64,000 bases of DNA. Source: Heterostelium album PN500 (lineage: Eukaryota; Evosea; Eumycetozoa; Acytosteliales; Acytosteliaceae). Every line of letters begins with the position of its first letter. Positions within the stretch are counted from its first letter, which is position 1. The DNA is taken from NCBI RefSeq assembly GCF_000004825.1, contig NW_008805076.1, forward strand, positions 620,001 through 684,000, written 5' to 3'. Made by a program: the position numbers and the translations under genes. Shown piece by piece: positions 55,188 to 64,000 of this stretch. Under the pieces are notes generated by a model. It did not search any database. It had not been told where the DNA came from and worked only from the letters and a program-made list of their open reading frames with translations.

Positions 55188-56409
55188 ATGTTTGAACTAT
55201 TAAATAGGGATATTGAATCTCATATTTCACTATATTTTTCTTTTCAAATTATTTTAGGCTTTTTCTATTTATTATTATTTTCATATCAATCATTCTTATT
55301 ATTTACACGTCTATGCATATACGAGACTATCAGGAAATTGTTCTTTATATTAGGAATGATAATGTCTTCCTTAAGAACTATTTTTAGTATAGCTATTGCA
55401 TCAGCAGTATATAAAGACTACATTTCTATCAGTGATAATAACAAATATTATCTATTGGCACTAACATCACTTCCAACATATTTTTTATTTTCATGTTATA
55501 CAATATCTATATGCAATTGGTAAATATTTATATCCTTTAAACTTTTTTTTTTTTAAACAATCTTTACTAATTTTTTTGGTTTTTAATTAAAAGTATCTTT
55601 ATTATTGATGATAAAGGTAAATTTCTAAATTTAAGAAAACTAATGTGCTGTGCAATAATCACCAATATTTTGATGTACAGTTTGTTGGCAATTGCATTGT
55701 TCTTTGAATTCCATTCAGATACACCAAACTATAATATCAACGATGAATACTTTGTTCCATCCAATTATGTTTCTATTCTAAATATGTTGCCTTGTATCTT
55801 TTTTGCTTTGTATACCTTAATAATAATTATATTATTGTAAGTTGCTATGAAAATGATTTTGTTTTTTTTCTTAGTAATATATTTGTTAATAAAATTCATT
55901 TAAATAGAATATTTCAAAGAAACTCGAGTAACCCAAAGGAAATTAGTGAAGTCATGAAATATTTTTTGGATTATGATGGTCAGCTCACCTACAATCTTCA
56001 TAAAAGACGAACTGAAAAGAGCTTTTTGGAAAGATATGAAAAGGTAAAACTTCAGATTCTCATATTGTTTGCTTTTACCATTGTTGTATTTGCTATAAAG
56101 ACGGTTTTGCTTATATTGGCATTATGCAATGTTAGGAATTTGGAAAGCTGGTGCTATGATCCATTATATTATTTCTTCTTGGAGATAATACCATTCACTT
56201 GGCTGACAAGAATCATGTCCAGATCGACCACTGGACATCTATTTAAAGAAAAAATAGCTCTAAAATCCCCTGTTTTTGGTGAAGAATCTACTTTGCTTGT
56301 CAGCCAACCTGTCACAGAGCCAAATAATACTTCCAAAACCAACTATAACAATGGCTACAACTATAATGAAAAAATACCATCGCATCTAATGCCTAATCAC
56401 TGTAAATAA
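55188..56409 (+). CDS. TOM1/THH1-like seven-TM protein, tandem copy 2
   Basis: Three exons: 55188-55519, 55594-55836, 55908-56409; 1077 nt, 358 residues. Exon 1 is exactly as long as in copy 1 (332 nt) and the intron phases agree, so the genes arose by tandem duplication followed by strong divergence. TM helices include FQIILGFFYLLLFSY, LFFILGMIMSSL, LLALTSLPTYFLFS, ITNILMYSLLAIALFF, ILNMLPCIFFALYTL and ILILFAFTIVVFAIKTVLLI, ending with YYFFLEIIPFTWLTRIM. It has a longer loop (RNSSNPKEISEV...LHKRRTEKS) and a longer C-terminal tail rich in Asn and Tyr. The start at 55188 is used because the frame upstream lacks an ATG. Confidence 0.7.
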
Positions 56410-56475
56410 AATGTGTGTGTGTGTGCTGTATGATACCAGATAAGATCGTATAGTACTATTCTTTCTATAAAATAT

Positions 56476-58284
56476 TTATTCAAATGAAGCTCTTAATATC
56501 ATTTTTGGATCGTTGTGGTGACTTTGAGCTTCTTTTTCATTTGAAAGTGAATGATTATCTAGTGATGTGGAGATTGCTGGTTGTTGTTTGTTGTTGCTAT
56601 TGACTAACTCGACGCTGTCGCTATCCAACAGTTGTTGTTGTAAAAGTTTTTTTGATTCGATATGTCTCTCCATGATTTGGAAAGCAATAAATAAGAGAAG
56701 TCCGAAAATGGTCATCAAAAGAATGGTAAGATACATTGCAACCGGTCCTGAAGTCTCGAGGATACGACCGGCAACCAAAGCACCGATACCCATGCCGAGT
56801 CCAAGGTAAACACTGTAGAGCAATGACTGGCTTGTTGCTTCTAAACCCTTGGGTGCCAGATCCGAACAAATCCTGGAACCTGCACTCCAAATCGATGCGA
56901 AAATAATACCGTGAAGCAACTCCACCGGCAAAATCGACCACGCATTCATCTCGCCTTTGATAATAACAATATATGCCAATACACGAAGAATCAATGCTAC
57001 ATGTGAAACAATAATCATTTTCATTGTTCCCAACTTGTCTAGAATTTGTTTACCAAAGAAAAAGAAAACCAATTCCTAAGTGATTCATAAAATTAGATAT
57101 TAATAAAATGTACAATTTCCAGTTATCAAATACTACTTCTATATTACTTACAAATACAATATTTAAAACTGAACCAACTCCAACCAATGTTGTTGTTCCA
57201 TTGAGATGCTCGGTAATAATGATTCCCAAGAAATTATTGTTCATAGCCATACCAGTTCCAACGATGAGTGCATTCAGCAGGAAACACAACAATCGGTAGT
57301 TTGACAAAAGAACGACCAACGATTGTCCGAATGTCATTTGTTTAGCTTGATCATCCTTTGAATTCTTTTCATTGAGATCCTCTATATCTATTTCTTCGGT
57401 ATCGTCGTCGTCTGATGTGATTGGTGTAACCTCCATTCTTCCAGTAAGGTCGACCGATGTTTTACTATCGTCTTCAGGCAGAGGAGTAGTCTCCTCGTTT
57501 CCGCCGGACAAGCTACATGCAGTTTCATCCTCCAACTTTGTAAAACTATTGGCATCCAATGGTTGATCGTAGTACATATACTCCACCATCAGACCATAGG
57601 CAAATATCATAATTGGATAGTTTATCCAGTAAACTGGCTTACCTAACAGATTCGCCAGGAATCCAACCAATGTTGCACTAATAGCAAATCCAATACTTCC
57701 AAACATTCTTTGTTTTCCATATCTATAAATATCCAATTAATAATTTATGTCTTGCTTTGTTTATTCTGTATACTAGCAGTTTAAAAAAAAAAGAATACAT
57801 ACAAAAATGAACTTTTACCTAAAATTTTGTAGGTGGTAGAATCGAGAATGGGTGTGAGTGGTGCCCAAACTACAGAGTTTACGATGACGATGATGATCAC
57901 CAGTGGATGGTTGTCGATGAGATAGAGAAGGAGAATGAGAAATGCACTGATGATTGAACAAAAAACCACTGCTCTTCTGTGGCATTTGAAACGATCGCAG
58001 ATACCACTCCATATAGGACCAGCCAAGAACGATAGCGATGGCGGAAAGAAGAGTGTCATTCCCACTAGTGAATCAGAGAATCCGATCGACTTGAGGAACA
58101 ACGGTACAAAAGGACGGTATCCACCGAAACAATAGAACAGCATGAAATAGAAGATCTTTGGGACAATCGGTGATGGGAATTCAAATGGATCCACTACTAA
58201 ACTGCCGCTGTTACTGCTACTGTCATCGTTGCTACCACTGGAGTGTCTCTTTCTAAATCTATGGAATGCATCCTCTACAAACAT
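56476..58284 (-). CDS. Major facilitator transporter, MFSD6-like / nucleoside-H+ symporter fold
   Basis: Three exons: 57803-58284, 57152-57722, 56476-57075; 1653 nt, 550 residues. Exon 1 opens with VPKIFYFMLFYCFGGYRPFVPLFLKSIGFSDSLVGM, the first two helices of the MFS_1-like/LacY group, followed by SLSFLAGPIWSGICDRFKCHRRAV, the A-motif loop between helices 2 and 3. A long acidic central loop (about 240-310, DDDDTEEIDIEDLNE) separates the two six-helix halves. The second half has AYIVIIKGEMNAWSILPVELLHG and SICSDLAPKGLEATSQSLLYSVYLGLGMGIGAL, which match the MFSD6 family. Substrate unknown. It is convergent with the seven-TM pair. Confidence 0.8.
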
Positions 58285-59180
58285 CTTTATTCTTCTTCTT
58301 ACTCGTTATGTCAACACTCAGCAATGAAAATAAATATCTACAAATATTTTTAAAAAGGTACTCAAAAAAAAAAAAAAAACTGAGATTTTTGGTGGTGATT
58401 ATTTGATTATCTTTGCTAGTGCTAGTCGTTAATTGGTAAACAAAACTAAGTCGAACATTTATTAACAATTAAAAATATAAAAATTACATATAATACTAAT
58501 TAATTAATATGATAATGATATTGATTTTAATAATATAATATTTAATATTATAAAAATAAAAAGAAGAGATTGATGATAAGAAGAGAACACTGGGTTAACT
58601 AAAGTTACACAAATGCATTGCAATCGTTGAATGACTCATTAAAAAGATCAACTTTTGCCTTTTTAGAAAAAAATAACCTCTTGCAAAAAAAAAAAAACAA
58701 GACAACTTGCACGGTGGAAGGGTCTCTTAAATTGTGTAATTTCATTTTATGCCTCCCCCAAAAAATGAAAATTTTGGCACGGCTTTTGTTTGCATTTTGC
58801 AAAAATAATACGAGAATGAAAAAAAAAGTTGTGTGCAAAAAAAAACCAAACATATAAAATGAAATATATAATTAGGGTTGTTTTATTCTGATATTACCCT
58901 GCAAACGCAAACCAAAACATCTTAAAAAATGATCATCTACTTCAACTCGTTTAATTCTTAACAATTTACCAATTTAAGATCAGACTATCAGACTACTTAT
59001 GGAAAGATCTTTTTGTTTTATATTTTAATATATTTTTCTCTTTTTTTTTATTTTTTATTTTTTATATTTATTTTATGTTTTAATTTTATATTTTTATACC
59101 AAAAAAGAAATATTTAAATTTCTTTGGTTTTATATAATATATATGTTGTTGTTCTTCTTCTTCTTCTTCATCTTTAACTA
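58285..59180. other. Intergenic with foldback repeat copy 3
   Basis: AT-rich. Contains the complete foldback repeat at 58738-58867 and, just before it, a short GC-richer stretch (CTTGCACGGTGGAAGGGTCTC, split by me as CTTGCACGG and TGGAAGGGTCTC). ORFs on both strands here merely reflect the palindrome. Confidence 0.5.
58738..58867. repeat. Foldback/MITE-like repeat, copy 3 (most complete)
   Basis: Terminal inverted repeats ATTTCATTTTATG at the left and CATATAAAATGAAAT at the right. The inner arms are GCACGGCTTTT and AAAAGTTGTGTGC. The centre matches the GCATTTTGCAAAAATAAT core of copies 1 and 2. About 130 bp, no coding capacity. A possible TA duplication flanks it. Confidence 0.7.
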
Positions 59181-60573
59181 TTAATCGAAATAACCTTTAA
59201 CTATCCATTGTTGGTCTAATATCTTTCTATCTTGATTTCCTAAAAACTGCCAGAGTATGTGTGTTTCGTTTTGAACTTGTAGTTGTGCATATCCATATGT
59301 TGAGAATCTAGATGCAGACCAATCAGGTGTTGGATATATAAAGTCTTTATCCAAACCTTCTTGGTTTCCTGGTGTTCCAATAACCATATGAACAGTACCG
59401 CCTGGGTAATCGTAATTGCCAATATTCAATTGTTGATAGACAGGGTATGTACCTAAACATCATCATCATCATTTTTAAACATTTTAATTAATCAACTAAC
59501 AATAATCTAATTTCAATAACCATTTACTTACGTTCATAGGCATGTGTATGTCCAGCCAAGAAAATATCGACATTATACTTTTGGAATAAACTACCGACGG
59601 TTGCCTCTATCAATGCTCTCAAGGTTTGTTTTCGACACCAATCCCATTGGGTAGAACAATAGTATGGTCTGTGAGAGTATGCAATGATCCAACCATTGGG
59701 ATTATATCTTCTATATTGCTCGAGATCGGCTTTAATCCATTGATACTGCTTGGTGAATGGTGAAAGATCAGACTCGGAACTAATAGATATGAAATGTACG
59801 CCATTGTAATTGAAAGAGTACCACGGTTCATCGGATGTCGCCGGCATTCCGAATGTCTGTTGGTACGCTGTCAATGAGTAGAATACATCGTGATTACCCG
59901 GTGTGGTCATATAGGGTACCTTTGAGGTGATCGGTTCCAACTCCTTGAGGAAATCGTTCCATACGGTCTGATTGCCTTGCTCCACCTTATCGTAATCACA
60001 ATACGATATGTCACCGACGTGAAGCACCATATTGTAACGATCCATATTCTCTTTCAGATGTGCAACCGTCTCATTGTATCCATCACCATTCCCCATATCA
60101 CCGTAGACTGCAATGTGGAAGGGTGTCACTTTTTTCATTGGCTCGGTGGCAGTGGTATTGATATCGAATGCCTGTGTTGTAAATTTGAAAATCTGTGAAT
60201 ATGCAACCTGACTGGTACCTCCAACCACATAGAAATAAGTGGTCAATGGCGAAAGATTAGATAGCAATACTGTATGAGACAACCCATACCAGGTATCACT
60301 TGTAAAGTTTTGTGGCTGAGCGGAGGATGTTGTAACATTAACTCCACTCTTGTGTTGTAACTTTGTCCAACTCAAAAGAGTGGAATGTGTCTCGGAAAAG
60401 TGAACCAAACTGTCTCCATTTTCTTTTTCTGTGAACCAAGAAATCACCATTTCCGATGGATTGGAAGTGAATGCTAATTTTACAGTCTGTGGACGTATCG
60501 ATTCATCTGATAAAACAATATTTATTACAAGATATATAAAAACTATAATAATAATTATTTTGGGATAATTCAT
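59181..60573 (-). CDS. Secreted purple acid phosphatase (metallophosphoesterase)
   Basis: Two exons: 59532-60573 and 59181-59452 (intron GTAAGT...TTAG); 1314 nt, 437 residues. Signal peptide MNYPKIIIIIVFIYLVINIVLS; the start at 60573 is the first ATG. An N-terminal fibronectin-like domain (VKLAFTSNPSEMVISWFTEKE, LSHTVLLSNLSPLTTYFYVVG) precedes the catalytic domain. All five metal motifs are seen: GDMGNGDG, GDISYCDYD, GNHD, YSHRPYYCS and AGHTHAYER, the last split by the intron. The dinuclear metal centre hydrolyses phosphate esters at acid pH, in lysosomes or outside the cell. The C-terminal YGYAQLQVQNETHILWQFLG is the usual end. Several N-glycosylation sites. Confidence 0.95.
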
Positions 60574-61555
60574 AGTTATTTCCAACTATTTAAAATATTA
60601 TTATATTATTTTATTTTATTCTATATTAATTTAAATAAATAATTGTCTAAAAAAAAAATAATAAAAAGATGATAAATGGAATAAATAAAATATGTACAAA
60701 AAAAAAAGGATTTAATAAATAAATAATATTAAGATTGATATTAAATAGTTTTCTTTACATCAGAGTTAAATCTCGTATATCAGATTCATCAATATTTATA
60801 AAGGTTGAGTTGAGTGTGTGCGCAGTGTTAAACATCCAAGCTTTTGGGTGTTAAATTAGGATTGGATTTTTTACCAATGGTCATCAAAGATGAACCAAAC
60901 AAGCCGAACATGTAATTTTAGTTTGTGGTATTGATCTCTGATTTTGATTGTTCTCAAAAGACTTTATTTCTTTTCTATAAAAAAACAAATAAAAGTCTAT
61001 TTTCTGTGATCCCAATAACAATTAATATGGACAAATTCATACTTTTACAAGTCTATATTTATATCCCTTGAAGAATGAATCAATAAGTAAAAAACCAATT
61101 AAAGAATTTGAATATAAATAGTGTGATAATTTCGTTTTATGTGTGTGTGTATGTGTGTGTGATGTGGATGTGTTTGGTGTGAATGTGGATGTGTTTGATT
61201 ATAATCAAAATCAGACGAAAATTATTTATATTTCCAATTGATTTTATTATAATACCAATCAATCATGTGGATATATTCACATGAAACATATAGAAATATT
61301 ATTAAAATCAAACTGGGAAAATCAATCATAAATATATCTATAAACATATGTTTAAATACATAATATTGTAGTTTTGTTTTGAGAATAAATAATTATAATA
61401 TAATTATACAATTAAATAAAATGAGAGAGATAATCACGATATTATGAGATGTTTTTGTTTTTTTTTTAGCTTTTTTTGTTTTATTACTAATATGACATTA
61501 AAATTAGGAACAGATTATATATAGATTAAATGTCTGATTAATAAAATTAGTCCAT
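60574..61555. other. Intergenic, no gene seen
   Basis: AT-rich with a GT microsatellite near 61139-61160. Promoter side of the phosphatase gene and 3' flank of the ribosomal protein gene. Confidence 0.5.
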
Positions 61556-62296
61556 TTAGTTTTGAGCAGCGGACCAATCGGCAGATTCGACTGGCTCAGC
61601 GTATTCAATGACTGGAGCTGGAGCAATGGCGAAAGCTGGGGCAACCTTCTCCTTTTCTCTCTCGACTTCTTCGTCAGTATCACGGAAGATGAAGAGATCG
61701 ACCTTGGTTTCCCATGGCTTGTCACGTGAGAGGGTTCCACGCAAGAACAAGACCTCACGAGCCAAAAGCCAGAACATCAAGGCGATGGAGTTCTTACCAC
61801 GGTTGTTACATGGGATGGCAATGTCGATACCGTCCAACTTGCTGTCGGTGTTACAGAGAGCGATGGTTGGGATGTTGACGTATGAGGCTTCCATCAATGG
61901 TTGACGGTCAGAGACTGGGTCACAGACGATCAACAAACGTGGCTCGGTGAACTTGGATTGGATTTGATTGGTGAAGGTACCTGGGGTGAAACGACCAGAG
62001 AAGGCGGTGGCACCGACAAAGTTGGCGAACTTCAAAACAGCACGTTGACCGTAGGCTTGAGCAGAGATAATTGAGATATCAGCTGGGTTTTCGATGGCGA
62101 CGATGACACGAGCAGCCAATTGGATCTTTTCCCAGGTCTTAGCAAGATTGAGGATGTGAGTACCGTTGTCCTTTCTCTTCCAAACGTAGGTTTCCATGTT
62201 CTTGTCACAGTTGGTGGTACCCATGTGAGTTTGACAGGCCAACATCTTAAGGATGTCGTCTTGGTGTGGGTTTAAAACGTCTGGGAATTGACTCAT
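61556..62296 (-). CDS. rpsA: 40S ribosomal protein SA (uS2, laminin-receptor homologue)
   Basis: 246 residues, single exon. Core of the small ribosomal subunit protein uS2. Recognisable blocks: [130 protein letters not shown]-type text (here [10 protein letters not shown]) and [22 protein letters not shown]. The C-terminal acidic tail is present with a DWSAA element. Codon use is strongly biased, as in highly expressed genes. Confidence 0.97.
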   Translation of the reverse strand: MSQFPDVLNPHQDDILKMLACQTHMGTTNCDKNMETYVWKRKDNGTHILNLAKTWEKIQLAARVIVAIENPADISIISAQAYGQRAVLKFANFVGATAFSGRFTPGTFTNQIQSKFTEPRLLIVCDPVSDRQPLMEASYVNIPTIALCNTDSKLDGIDIAIPCNNRGKNSIALMFWLLAREVLFLRGTLSRDKPWETKVDLFIFRDTDEEVEREKEKVAPAFAIAPAPVIEYAEPVESADWSAAQN

Positions 62297-63109
62297 CTTA
62301 TTATGTCTTTTTGGAGTAACGTCGACTTTTCTAAATCATAGTAGTAGTAGGTAGTAAAGAGTATGTTAATACATTTCTTTTGATCTAAAACTAAAAGGAG
62401 AGTAGATAGTAAGATAGATTATGTGCTAGATAGATGATAAAGGATTGCTACATAGATAGATAGATTGATATATAGATTTGATAGATAGATATATCTTAAA
62501 CTTAAACATACAGGGTAGAGATTCCAATTGGATTGAGAGGAAATAGGACAATGATTTCAAAATTCACATAGTGTGGGCAGAGAGGGGTAGCCGATGCCTG
62601 CGAAACTCACACAGTTTCCCAATTTTTTAAAATTTAATTTCATATTTTTATTTCGAAAATCAATCGAACTACAAAAAACTCTCATAAAAAAAAACCGTCA
62701 CTCGAAAATGGTTATTCAGTGACTTTCATTTTAAAAATAACTTAATACGTTTTATTTATAACCGTTTCTTAATAATCTATTACAAATTATACAAAAACAA
62801 AAAAAAGGAATGATGATTCAACGTCACTGCTAAATACTATATACCCCTCTTATTTTACATTGAAAAACATCCACTTTACTTTAAATTGATTCGAATCAGC
62901 ATGTCATTGCAACCAATAAGGTTTTTTTTTTAAAAGTTTGCAAACAAACAGACAAAACAGAGTTACTTTTTATATTAGTTTGAGTTGTTTGTTGTTTTAT
63001 ATATTTATATTTTGTGTTGAGTGGTTTATTTTTTAAATAATAAAATAATTACAAGAAAAGATTATTGGTGTGATAAGTATGTTGTTTGTTTGTTTGTTTT
63101 TTAATTAAT
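62297..63109. other. Intergenic with a GC-rich island
   Basis: Upstream of the ribosomal protein gene. Mostly AT-rich, with CTATC/GATAG-rich sequence near 62400-62500 and a GC-rich island at about 62569-62620. The island has GTGTGGGCAG and CTGCG plus CTCACAC, which can pair imperfectly. Could be a conserved promoter element or a small RNA; nothing decisive. Confidence 0.4.
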
Positions 63110-64000
63110 TTAAAGGTTTGATTTGAAGATTGGTTCTCTCTTTTCTGTGAATGCACCAACTGCTTCTAATACATCGGCAGACTTTAGTAGTGAAGAGTTG
63201 TGAAGTGCAACACGAAGAAGACCTTCTTCGACGGTGTGTGTCTGTGAGTGATTCAAGATGAGTTTTGTCGATTGTACGACGAGCGGTGAGTTTGCTGCGA
63301 TCTGTGAAGCGAGGTGTCGTGCTTCTGAGAGCAGTGCCGCCTTGTCTTTGTAGACACGGTTGACCAAGCCGTGTTTCTCTGCGGTGGCGGCATTGATCGA
63401 CTTACCGGTGAATGCCATCTCACGCGCGAAGCCCGGTCCGACAATCTTCTCGATACGCTGGAGTGTACCGAGATCCGCTACGATCGCCAGTTTCGTCTCT
63501 TTGATGGCAAAGGTTGCGTCTTCCGAGCAGAGACGGATGTCACACGCACTGACCATGTCAACACCGCCACCAATACAATGACTGTGGATGGCAGCGATCA
63601 CCGGTTTCGAACACTTCTGAATCTTATCGAATGCAGCTTGCCAACGTCTAATCATCTTGAACAATGCCAAATTCTGGTCTGCTTGCGAGAGAGAATCGTC
63701 CGATGTCATCATAGTGGAAGCAGCCATCAGGTCAAGACCAGCAGTGAATACCTTGCCATCCGACCATATTATAACTGATTTAATTGCTTTATCGCTTTGT
63801 ATCTTATCAAAAATTGCAACAAACTCTGTTTTTATATTGTTTTACTTTTGTTAACAATATGCATCATCATATCTTTAAGAAAATAAACTAATTAACTAAC
63901 CATTAAAGAATTGATCTGTCATCATATTCAATTTGTTTTTACTGATAAGAACAAGCTCTGCAACACCATCTATAGATACATCAAGTTTGACACACTTAAA
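63110..64000 (-). CDS. Enoyl-CoA hydratase/isomerase (dienoyl-CoA isomerase-like), 5' end outside the window
   Basis: Two exons are visible: 63110-63825 and 63901 to the right edge, with the intron at 63826-63900 (GTTAGT...ACAG); the start lies beyond the window. The reading KCVKLDVSIDGVAELVLISK is the usual first strand of the crotonase fold. WSDGKVFTAGLDL is the oxyanion-hole loop with the A-G-L-D-L form typical of ECH1-type delta3,5-delta2,4-dienoyl-CoA isomerases. KPVIAAIHSHCIGGGVDMVSACDIRLCSEDATF is the second oxyanion signature, and IVADLGTLQRIEKIVG follows with the Asp seen in ECH1. It ends in SNL, a possible weak peroxisomal PTS1. Role in oxidation of unsaturated fatty acids is inferred. 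Confidence 0.85.

Noticed and set aside
58618-58857. 79- and 82-residue ORFs on both strands near 58.7 kb
   Set aside because: They run through the foldback repeat and poly-A/T; no codon or domain support.
63371-63778. 135-residue ORF opposite the enoyl-CoA hydratase
   Set aside because: The opposite strand has complete crotonase motifs and a good splice join.
1-64000. tRNA genes
   Set aside because: I looked for TTCGAATC/GGTTCAA-type T-arm sequences with plausible arms on both strands and found none; a covariance search could still find one.

Overview
This window is nuclear DNA from a dictyostelid social amoeba. The evidence is very AT-rich intergenic sequence, short GT-AG introns (mostly about 70-130 nt, with GTAAGT or GTATGT donors), Asn/Gln/Ser homopolymers inside proteins, and typical amoebozoan genes: a triple-CH RhoGEF like Trix, a ComC-like EGF/TM protein, RasGEF and coronin. 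Coding GC is higher than I would expect of D. discoideum, so a different dictyostelid species is likely. I cannot name the species.

Layout. 1-6 kb: the 3' part of a DDX20-type RNA helicase, two tandem 68-residue orphan proteins, and a two-exon gene for a probable mitochondrial protein. 6-11 kb: a ten-exon ComC-like surface protein in which every intron is phase 1. 11-17 kb: a glutathione S-transferase, a tandem pair of small secreted proteins in a duplicated unit of about 1.6 kb, and mannose-6-phosphate isomerase. 17-26.6 kb: prolyl-tRNA synthetase, a SAP-like nuclear protein, an intact secreted glucose/sorbosone-dehydrogenase-like gene with a deleted and frameshifted copy beside it, and a mitochondrial carrier. 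28-35.6 kb: a short coronin, an LRR protein and a CH-domain RasGEF. 38-44.5 kb: a degenerate alpha/beta-hydrolase with a His-rich tail, a small hidden TM gene and a stand-alone response-regulator receiver protein. 50-58 kb: the triple-CH RhoGEF, two tandem TOM1/THH1-like seven-TM proteins and an MFS transporter. 59-64 kb: purple acid phosphatase, ribosomal protein SA and the 3' part of an enoyl-CoA hydratase/isomerase.

The stretch from 44,967 to 49,282 is unlike everything around it. It is richer in GC and is bounded by two direct repeats of 222 bp that differ at only three positions by eye. Inside are, on the minus strand, a small HUH Rep-type endonuclease overlapping an A32-like packaging ATPase in another frame. 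It also holds a frameshifted integrase-like relic joined to a fragment of 18S rRNA sequence, a short orphan ORF, a gene with a BED-like finger and five 75-bp repeats, and an 18-bp perfect palindrome. I read this as a degenerate virus-derived or transposon-like element and the best candidate for an undescribed system here. A second, independent item is a foldback/MITE-like repeat family with three copies (two near 27.2-27.5 kb, one near 58.8 kb).

All spliced models were joined by hand from splice motifs and reading frame. Every multi-exon total given is a multiple of three.
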